Shown: positions 1-4,803 of the stretch, in pieces
Position numbering within the stretch: position 1 is the first letter of the stretch
Layout: each line of letters begins with the position of its first letter
DNA from: Candidatus Iainarchaeum sp.
Lineage (GTDB): Archaea; Iainarchaeota; Iainarchaeia; Iainarchaeales; GCA-2688035
NCBI GenBank assembly: GCA_017610245.1
Contig: JAFCCK010000017.1
Coordinates: 1 to 11,947 of the forward strand
Direction of reading: 5' to 3'
Length of the DNA: 11,947 bases
The notes under the pieces: model-generated
Databases searched by the model: none
What the model was told of the DNA's origin: nothing
The model's input: only the letters and a program-made list of their open reading frames with translations
Program-made: the position numbers and the translations under genes

Positions 1-215
1 TGAGCCTCACTACGCGAATTAAGAGGGCTTTCTTCATGGTGATTGCAGCAGCAGCTACTACCATTGCAACGATGCTGCCAATAATCCTAATAGGCTTCGG
101 TTTGGGGCGCCTTGTAGGATTTGCCATAACCACAACTGTCGGCGTTCTGGTTGGTGTACTGATTACAAGGCCAGCATTTGGAGAAATAACGAAGGAGATA
201 CTCTCCAAGTACTGA
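1..215 (+). CDS. secD: Protein-export membrane protein SecD, C-terminal end (partial)
   Basis: The gene enters from the left edge; the first complete codon is at base 3 and 70 residues are visible up to the TGA at 213-215. SecD works with SecF in the cytoplasmic membrane, helping SecYEG-translocated proteins move across and be released. The visible part fits the last two transmembrane helices of the SecD/SecF/RND-type domain: a charged loop RIKRAFF, a helix rich in Ala and Thr (about residues 11-32), a Gly-rich turn GFGLGRLVGFAITT, and a final helix closing on LITRPAFGEI. The RIKRAFF and ITRPAF segments resemble SecD (IKRGF and FTRALL in the E. coli protein, from memory) more than SecF. The stop is 5 bases from the stop of the convergent archaeosortase gene, with no terminator in between. 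SecF remains a minor alternative because most of the protein lies outside. Confidence 0.85.
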   Translation, partial: SLTTRIKRAFFMVIAAAATTIATMLPIILIGFGLGRLVGFAITTTVGVLVGVLITRPAFGEITKEILSKY

Positions 216-220
216 AGCCC

Positions 221-709
221 TTACATCAGCTCCCCAAAATTCTTTATTCCCGCAACTCTTTTTACTCCAATATACCAGAGCACTAGAATAAAGGCAGCGG
301 TGCTGAACCAGCTCACTGTATGTGCAATCTCTGCTGCCTCTGCCCCAATATTTACCGCAACCAGCAGCACCAAGTAAACCCTTGCTAGGTTCAGGAGAAA
401 GAGCGCAATTGCTCCTGCTATAAAAAGCGCTGCCTTCATTTTCAAATCCGGCTTTTTCAATGCAAAAATTACTGCAGCAAGGACACTTGCTGAAACAAGC
501 CCAGTGCAGCTTGCATTTATCACGAACAATCCATTAATGGTGTTAATGGTGTTTCCAACGTTTTCCAGGCCGAGCATTGCTGCCTCAATTCCTGCAATGA
601 ATTCCTGCAATGGCTGTAGGGGGGAAAGCTGTATTGCCGCCTGCAGCAAAAAGTAAATCAAAAAGAATTTCATCAGGAACAGCAGCTCTTTTCTTATCCC
701 TATCACCAC
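221..709 (-). CDS. Exosortase/archaeosortase family membrane transpeptidase
   Basis: A polytopic membrane protein of 162 residues with the three residues that define exosortase/archaeosortase enzymes: a Cys in NASCTGL (Cys68), an Arg in FLLNLARVYL (Arg110) and a His in AHTVSWF (His130), each at the end of a predicted helix. The family recognises a C-terminal tripartite signal (short motif, transmembrane helix, basic cluster) on exported proteins, cleaves it and, in haloarchaea, leads to lipid anchoring. At 162 residues it is a minimal core version without the extra domains of longer members. Start: GTG at 709 or GTG at 706; the latter overlaps the carS stop as GTGA, the classic 4-base coupling. 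ATG at 673 would give 150 residues and is also possible. It is the downstream gene of a carS pair. No client protein with an obvious sorting tail is visible in the window, so its substrates are unknown. Confidence 0.85.
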   Translation of the reverse strand: MVIGIRKELLFLMKFFLIYFLLQAAIQLSPLQPLQEFIAGIEAAMLGLENVGNTINTINGLFVINASCTGLVSASVLAAVIFALKKPDLKMKAALFIAGAIALFLLNLARVYLVLLVAVNIGAEAAEIAHTVSWFSTAAFILVLWYIGVKRVAGIKNFGELM

Positions 710-1227
710 GGCACTTTTTTTACCTTTGTTTTGAATGCAACAATGTTCGCAAACTTATGAACAGACATAGTGAACACCACAAGGAAAAGTATCTCTAGTA
801 TGGTTGGGGTGAAAAGAGTTACCCCCAGCAATATCCCCCCCAATAAAAAGTCCAGCTGGTCCAAGAGCATAACGCTTTTTCCCTGTTCCAACCCCATTCT
901 CCTCTTCACAAAGCTACCTGCAATGTCTCCTGCCATTGCCCCTATTGCAAGCAGAACTCCATAGCGCAAGTAATCTACAGGAAGAAAAGCCGTAAGCTGG
1001 GGCACAAAAGCGCTTACAATGGCAGCTCCCAGAGAACCAAAGAAAATTCCTGCTGCTGTGCCGCGGATTGTTTTTCCATTTCCAAGCAATGGTCTTCCGT
1101 CAAAAAAGCGTTTTCCAAAATCAATGGGTTTCCCGCCTCCAAAAGCCAGCGCTAAGCCGTTGCTTAAATAGATTGGAATCGCAATCAAACTAACCGTTGC
1201 AAAAAATGCAGCCAAATACTCTAGCAT
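703..1227 (-). CDS. carS: CDP-archaeol synthase (CarS, CTP:archaeol cytidylyltransferase)
   Basis: Integral membrane enzyme that transfers CMP from CTP to unsaturated archaeol (2,3-bis-O-geranylgeranyl-glycerol phosphate), giving CDP-archaeol, the branch-point precursor of archaeal phospholipids. The 174-residue length is normal for the family (DUF46/CarS). Family signatures are all present: KPIDFGKRFFDGRPLLGNGKT near residues 33-52, then RGTAAGIFFG, and GAMAGDIAGSFVKRR (97-110) followed by GLEQGKS and LLDQLDFLLGG (121-131), which carry the acidic metal- and CTP-binding residues. Five or so hydrophobic helices surround these loops. The ATG at 1227 is 2-3 bases from the predicted transcription start, so the mRNA may be leaderless. 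The 3' end overlaps the archaeosortase start, implying one transcript and translational coupling. Confidence 0.93.
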   Translation of the reverse strand: MLEYLAAFFATVSLIAIPIYLSNGLALAFGGGKPIDFGKRFFDGRPLLGNGKTIRGTAAGIFFGSLGAAIVSAFVPQLTAFLPVDYLRYGVLLAIGAMAGDIAGSFVKRRMGLEQGKSVMLLDQLDFLLGGILLGVTLFTPTILEILFLVVFTMSVHKFANIVAFKTKVKKVPW

Positions 1228-1250
1228 CTAAAAAAAACAATACTAATTAC

Positions 1251-1260
1251 TTTTTTATAT
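1251..1260 (-). promoter_or_regulatory. TATA box for carS-archaeosortase operon
   Basis: Read on the minus strand the site is ATATAAAAAA, preceded by GCAAAC. Its centre lies about 29 bases from the carS ATG at 1227, which would place the transcription start within a few bases of the start codon. No Shine-Dalgarno-like sequence precedes carS (the gap is mostly T), which agrees with a leaderless mRNA. Prediction from spacing only. Confidence 0.5.
1252..1260 (+). promoter_or_regulatory. Possible TATA box for sppA
   Basis: The plus strand reads TTTTTATAT here, the same bases that form the carS TATA box on the other strand. Transcription would start near 1283 and leave a leader of about 20 bases holding AAAGGT 9 bases before the sppA ATG. 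A second AT-rich element, TTTAAAGG at about 1288-1295, is too close to the ATG to serve unless the true start is further downstream. Confidence 0.3.
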
Positions 1261-1303
1261 GTTTGCAGCTTTCTTCATTTAGAACATTTAAAGGTAAAAA
1301 TTT

Positions 1304-2203
1304 ATGAAAAACTTCATTATAGTTCTCGCCCTTGGATTGATTGTTCTCATTGGAATTGCTTTGCTTGTTTCAATGCTTTTCTCCTTTGAGCTGGAGCTCC
1401 CAACGGTTTCCCAAGGAATAGCGATAATTCCAATAAAAGGGGAGATTGTTGCTGACGCTACTTCATTTTCCCCTGAAATGAGCGCATTGGAGATAGTGGA
1501 TAGCATTGCAAGGGCTGAAGAAGACCCCAGCATTGGTGCAGTACTTCTTGAAATAAATAGCGTAGGTGGCAGCGTTGTTGCAACAAGGCAGATTGTTGAA
1601 AAAGTGCGAGAGGTAAGGGAAAGCAAGCCAGTTGTTTCATGGATTAGTGAAACAGGAACGAGCGGCGCATACTACATTGCTTCTTCTTCTGACTATATTG
1701 TGGCCGATCCCGACAGCATTACCGGCAGCATTGGGGTGATAAGTGTTCTCGCCAATATAGAGGGCCTACTCGAAAAGCTCGGCATAAAAGTGAAAATTAT
1801 AAAGGAGGGCGAGCACAAGGGCATGGGCTCGATTTTTTCAGATTTAAACAAGGAAGACGAGAGAATAATCCAAACAATAATGCACGATGCTTTCAACCGC
1901 TTTAAGGAAGATATCCTTCTTTTTAGGGGAGATAAAATAAAGGCAAGGAACTTCAATGAAATAGCCGATGGCAGAATACTGAGCGGGAAACAGGCTTTAG
2001 ATGTAGGGCTTGTTGATGAATTGGGAACAAGGGAAAAGGCAATTGAGACAGCAGCCAGGCTTGCGGAAATTTCTGAGCCGAGAATAGTGGAGTTTGGGAG
2101 AAGCCAAGCAACGCTCCTTGAACTATTTTCTTCCGCTGGCTACCGCTTTGGCTTGGGTTTCAAGCAAGGGCTATTGCACGCACAATCAGGTGTAAAGTCA
2201 TAA
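1304..2203 (+). CDS. sppA: Signal peptide peptidase SppA (family S49, membrane-anchored)
   Basis: Serine protease of the S49 family that degrades signal peptides left in the membrane after export. The 299 residues start with a signal anchor (about residues 4-27). The Ser/Lys catalytic dyad is visible: Ser120 in GTSGAYYIA and Lys172 in EGEHKGMGS. Their spacing of 52 residues equals that of Bacillus SppA (Ser147/Lys199, from memory). Other family landmarks are INSVGGSVVA (85-93), ADPDSITGSIGVI (134-146) and the closing ADGRILSGKQALDVGLVDELG (221-241). The length matches the short single-domain bacterial/archaeal form, not the double-length E. coli form. The ATG at 1304 has a weak ribosome site, AAAGGT, upstream. 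It is transcribed away from carS and overlaps the end of the DUF92 gene by 6 bases, tail to tail. SecD nearby is a further export function, though on a separate transcript. Confidence 0.93.
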   Translation: MKNFIIVLALGLIVLIGIALLVSMLFSFELELPTVSQGIAIIPIKGEIVADATSFSPEMSALEIVDSIARAEEDPSIGAVLLEINSVGGSVVATRQIVEKVREVRESKPVVSWISETGTSGAYYIASSSDYIVADPDSITGSIGVISVLANIEGLLEKLGIKVKIIKEGEHKGMGSIFSDLNKEDERIIQTIMHDAFNRFKEDILLFRGDKIKARNFNEIADGRILSGKQALDVGLVDELGTREKAIETAARLAEISEPRIVEFGRSQATLLELFSSAGYRFGLGFKQGLLHAQSGVKS

Positions 2204-2872
2204 AAGTAGCGAGAGGTAAAATGCAAGCAATGCACCCGCACTAGAACCCAAAAAATTAATCTCTGTATTTCTCAGCTTTTTTTTTCTCTCAAAAACTGCT
2301 CCAAAGAACGAATCAACAGCAGACCCGAAGAATCCTGCCAGAATCAAGATCATGAATAGATAGAGGCTCGAATTCAATGCAAAGTGAATTACTGCAACAA
2401 CGCTCGCTCCCAGTAACGCACTCCACATTCCAAGCCCTGTTACACCGCCGTCTGCACCATGCTCCACTTGCTCTAGAGTTGTTATCAATACTGGCTTTTT
2501 GTTTGAAAGCATTCCAAGTTCACTTGAAAGGGTGTCTGCAAGCGCTGCAGATAAAGCCCCGAAAAATGCAATAGGATTATTCAAGAGCAACGCAATTACC
2601 GCTGCTCCACTACTTCCAAAGATGTTGCCTATTGTCCTTTTCTCATGCAAAACAGGTTTTCTATTCGCGTACAACTTTGTACTTGCTTCAGCCACAACAA
2701 AAAACAGCGCTATTAAAAGAAAGTAGATAATGCCCCCCAAATAGAAAATCACTAGGCCCACTACATTCGCTATTAGCACTCCGGCTGGGTCAAGTAGCCT
2801 CTTCTTGATGGAAGCCATCGAAAATAAAACAAGTGTTACCACCAGGAGAATTATTTCAATGAATTGAAACAT
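2198..2872 (-). CDS. DUF92/VTE6-like integral membrane protein (TIGR00297 family)
   Basis: A 224-residue membrane protein of six or so helices matching the DUF92 family by its ordered motifs: RTIGNIFGSSGAA (79-91), SAALADTLSSELG (108-120), HGADGGVTGLG (138-148) and GSAVDSFFGAVFERK (183-197), then NFLGSSAG (206-213). Plant VTE6 of this family is a phytyl-phosphate kinase in the tocopherol/phylloquinone pathway, so an isoprenyl-phosphate phosphotransfer role in archaea is reasonable but unproven. I place the start at ATG 2872: it lies one base after the eS1 stop codon and GGAAGGAT lies 3-4 bases upstream as a ribosome site. A TTG at 2890 would add six residues and overlap eS1 by 17 bases, which is less likely. 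It is the last gene of the uS15 operon, an unexpected partner for ribosomal proteins. Its 3' end overlaps the sppA stop by 6 bases. Confidence 0.85.
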   Translation of the reverse strand: MFQFIEIILLVVTLVLFSMASIKKRLLDPAGVLIANVVGLVIFYLGGIIYFLLIALFFVVAEASTKLYANRKPVLHEKRTIGNIFGSSGAAVIALLLNNPIAFFGALSAALADTLSSELGMLSNKKPVLITTLEQVEHGADGGVTGLGMWSALLGASVVAVIHFALNSSLYLFMILILAGFFGSAVDSFFGAVFERKKKLRNTEINFLGSSAGALLAFYLSLLL

Positions 2873-2873
2873 C

Positions 2874-3482
2874 CTATCCTTCCAATACAATGCTTTTTAC
2901 GATTTCAACCCTTCTTAAGGGGGCAATCTTTTTCAGTTCCTTGAACAGCTTTGATGCTAGTACGCCAAACACAATCAACTGTATTAGTGGAGAGAACTCT
3001 TTTCTATTGCAGCTTTTTTCAATGCTCTGAATGATTTCCTTTCTGATTGCTGTCTCCTGCCTTCTCTCCAATTTTTTCTGTGACAGTGCAATGGTTTTGA
3101 TTTTGAGCTTTTTGTTGTCCTTTGTTGTTACAACCTGCACAGCCTCGATTTTACTCATTCTCCTCCTAACCATCCTATTTATGTAAATGGGACTGATTTC
3201 ATGCCTCACTATTTTGGTGAATGCCTGCTGTCCCTTCACATCATTCACTTTAAATGTAAGGATTACATGCCTTTTCTGCCTTTCCCCAGTGAGCTCCACT
3301 AAATTTGTTTTGATTGTCCTACCCAACACATTCTTTTCCTTATCAGCTGGCGTCTCACCCACCTCTCTCTTGTCGAATTCTTTGGGCGCGAATATCTTGA
3401 ACCATTTCTTTCTCTTCCACTTGTCAAGAGTTCTCTTGGCAGGCTTCGTCTTTTTCTTTTCTTTTTCCTTTTCCTCAGCCAT
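2874..3482 (-). CDS. rps3ae: Small ribosomal subunit protein eS1 (S3Ae)
   Basis: Archaeal/eukaryotic ribosomal protein eS1, which sits on the platform of the 30S subunit near the mRNA exit. The 202 residues open with a Lys-rich tail, then the family pattern KWKRKKWFKIFAPKEFDKREVGET, followed by LGRTIKTNLVELTG, the beta-rich core and ISPIYINRMVRRRMSKIEAVQVV. The C-terminal Arg/Lys-rich helices are also typical, and the length is normal. Start: ATG at 3482 gives the usual Met-Ala opening. A GTG at 3491 would overlap the stop of the preceding small ORF as GTGA and add three residues (MIA); both are plausible. The stop codon is TAG at 2874-2876, which shows that TAG is used as a normal stop in this genome. 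It is third in the operon uS15-orf42-eS1-DUF92. Confidence 0.95.
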   Translation of the reverse strand: MAEEKEKEKKKTKPAKRTLDKWKRKKWFKIFAPKEFDKREVGETPADKEKNVLGRTIKTNLVELTGERQKRHVILTFKVNDVKGQQAFTKIVRHEISPIYINRMVRRRMSKIEAVQVVTTKDNKKLKIKTIALSQKKLERRQETAIRKEIIQSIEKSCNRKEFSPLIQLIVFGVLASKLFKELKKIAPLRRVEIVKSIVLEG

Positions 3483-3487
3483 TGCAA

Positions 3488-3616
3488 TCACTTTCCCCTT
3501 GCAATCTCCTTTTTTATTGCCTCATCAAGCCCCTTCAAAATTTCTCCAATGTTTCTATCCCCGCGAGCCTCAAAAACCTTCTTCCCATCCTTTTCAATGC
3601 TCGCCTCAAACCTCAT
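3488..3616 (-). CDS. 42-residue conserved-position small protein, function unknown
   Basis: A small ORF fills the exact gap between uS15 and eS1. It begins with ATG at 3616, seven bases past the uS15 stop and in the same frame, and ends with TGA at 3488-3490, overlapping the alternative eS1 GTG start. GGTGA at the end of uS15 lies about 11 bases before the ATG as a possible ribosome site. The protein starts MRFEASIEKDGKKVFEARG, which looks like a beta hairpin, followed by an amphipathic helix (about residues 22-40) rich in Glu and Lys. In several archaea, as I recall, the KEOPS subunit gene pcc1 lies between the uS15 and eS1 genes. This ORF is about half the length of Pcc1, so it may be a shortened relative or an unrelated protein; I cannot decide from sequence alone. 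Codon use resembles its neighbours and the tight packing supports real translation. Confidence 0.6.
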   Translation of the reverse strand: MRFEASIEKDGKKVFEARGDRNIGEILKGLDEAIKKEIARGK

Positions 3617-3622
3617 ACTCAA

Positions 3623-4078
3623 TCACTTCACCAGCAATGCGGCAGTTTCCTCGCTATAGCGCCAGCTTTTCGGCAGCCTTCCCTTTCCCTTGTAATAATT
3701 AACGAGCCTCCTTATCTTGCTCACCGCTAACTGATAGCCTCTTTTTGCAGTGAAATCCTTCTTGTTCTTCCCCATGTGGGTTTTCAATGCAACGCTTTTC
3801 CTGATTAGGTTCATCAAATCCTCGGGAATTTCGGGCAACAGCTTATTTTCTTCAAGAATTTCCTCAACGCCCTTGCCAACAACCGCCTTAACATCCGGAA
3901 TGCCATACTGGTCTCTCAGCATGGCCCCAATCCCTGATTGGGAGTGGCCAGCATTCGCTAGATTTATTACCGCTTCAACCACTTCCTTGGGCTTCAACTC
4001 AACCCAGGAAGGCGCCTTTTTGGTGGGCGGTCTCTTACTCTTACTCTTTCCCTTTTTTCCAGAATGCATTCTAGCCAA
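3623..4078 (-). CDS. rps15: Small ribosomal subunit protein uS15
   Basis: Ribosomal protein uS15, which binds the central domain of 16S rRNA early in 30S assembly. The 151-residue form with an N-terminal extension is the archaeal/eukaryotic type. It opens with MARMHSGKKGKSKSKRP, near-identical to the conserved archaeal opening, and carries SGIGAMLRDQYGIPDVKAVVG (about 48-68), then LMNLIRKSVALKTHM and the rRNA-binding SKIRRLVNYYKGKGRLP. The start is an unusual TTG at 4078: the conserved MARMH opening demands it, and GGTGA seven bases upstream is a good ribosome site. ATG at 4069 would lose MAR. It is the first gene of the operon; a TATA box and a leader of about 75 bases lie upstream. Confidence 0.95.
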   Translation of the reverse strand: MARMHSGKKGKSKSKRPPTKKAPSWVELKPKEVVEAVINLANAGHSQSGIGAMLRDQYGIPDVKAVVGKGVEEILEENKLLPEIPEDLMNLIRKSVALKTHMGKNKKDFTAKRGYQLAVSKIRRLVNYYKGKGRLPKSWRYSEETAALLVK

Positions 4079-4172
4079 TCTTTTTCACCAAACTTCAACT
4101 GCAGTTTCACCCTCCCGCCCTAACGGTGCGAGAGAGAATTAATACAAACTGAATAATAAGTTTCTAAAAGCA

Positions 4173-4183
4173 AAGCTTTAAAT
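4173..4183 (-). promoter_or_regulatory. TATA box for the uS15 operon
   Basis: The minus strand reads ATTTAAAGCTT just past the stop of bud32. Transcription would start near 4152 and leave a leader of about 75 bases before the TTG of uS15. The leader is AT-rich first, then carries three G-triplets (about 4111-4120), a 10-base palindrome AACTGCAGTT at 4097-4106, and the GGTGA ribosome site. Some regulatory folding is possible; nothing matches a leader type known to me. Confidence 0.45.
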
Positions 4184-4186
4184 AGC

Positions 4187-4798
4187 TTAATGATACCTTG
4201 CCCTTTTCTCTATTGCTGCGATATGCTCCACAACTTTCCTGCCCTCAGAGCCCATTTTGGCAACATACCCCTCAATTATTTTTTCCCAGCCGAGGGGCAT
4301 TAAATCAGCATGGGTTGCTTCAAATGTTTTCCTGAATACGAGCAAATCAACCGCCTTGTCCTCAATCTTTTTGCTGTGCGTTCCTAGCCCAAAATCAATG
4401 AAAAACAGCTTATTGTTATGTAGAAGAATATTGCTTGTTGTGAGGTCACCATGAATCAAATCAAAGGAGTGCATCTTCGCAATATCGCGCCCAATCCTCT
4501 CACAAATGCCCTCAAAGTTTCCCATATTCAGCACATCCTTCACCCTGCTCCCTTCCACAAACTCCATTGAAATTTCCTTTTCTTCCTTATCTACCCCATA
4601 CACCTGCGGCGTCCTAACACCAAACTTTTTTGCCTCATTCAGCAGTCGTGCTTCCAGCCCAGTTCGCCCAGAGCGAATTTCCTCATCAAGTTCCTTGCAG
4701 CGGTAGCCCTTGCTGACCCTTCTCTTGAGCAGTTCCTTCTTTCCCTTCTCTTCCGAAAGGTACAGCTCTGCTTCTGCCCCCCTTCTCAACAGCTTCAT
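4187..4798 (-). CDS. bud32: KEOPS complex kinase/ATPase Bud32 (stand-alone)
   Basis: Small atypical protein kinase of the KEOPS complex, which with Kae1, Cgi121 and Pcc1 makes the t6A37 modification on ANN-decoding tRNAs. The 203 residues hold the kinase core: nucleotide loop RRGAEAELY (5-13), Lys25 in LLKRRVSKGYR, the hinge MEFVEGSRVKD (78-88), catalytic HGDLTTSN (116-123, Asp118 and Asn123), metal-binding DFG in FIDFGLGTH (133-141) and the Bud32 hallmark KAVDLLVFRKTFEATH. Ends in basic KRARYH. The length fits a single Bud32; some archaea instead fuse it to Kae1, which is not the case here. ATG at 4798 is 5 bases past the valS stop, with GAGG about 12 bases upstream, so the two genes share a transcript. 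Neither kae1 nor cgi121 is in the window. Confidence 0.95.
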   Translation of the reverse strand: MKLLRRGAEAELYLSEEKGKKELLKRRVSKGYRCKELDEEIRSGRTGLEARLLNEAKKFGVRTPQVYGVDKEEKEISMEFVEGSRVKDVLNMGNFEGICERIGRDIAKMHSFDLIHGDLTTSNILLHNNKLFFIDFGLGTHSKKIEDKAVDLLVFRKTFEATHADLMPLGWEKIIEGYVAKMGSEGRKVVEHIAAIEKRARYH

Positions 4799-4803
4799 AA
4801 AAA

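Noticed and set aside
1288..1626. Minus-strand 112-residue frame opposite sppA
   Set aside because: It is the antisense shadow of a clearly real gene, with Ser/Thr-rich composition and no family features.
2873..2890. TTG start at 2890 for the DUF92 protein
   Set aside because: It overlaps eS1 by 17 bases, while ATG 2872 has a ribosome site just upstream and directly follows the eS1 stop.
3488..3616. Naming the 42-residue ORF pcc1
   Set aside because: It is about half the length of Pcc1 and I cannot align the full fold; position alone is not enough for the name.
4111..4121. G-quadruplex in the uS15 leader
   Set aside because: Only three G-triplets are present; a standard quadruplex needs four.
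4079..4180. tRNA or C/D box RNA in the uS15 upstream region
   Set aside because: No cloverleaf, T-loop consensus or box C/D pair could be found on either strand.
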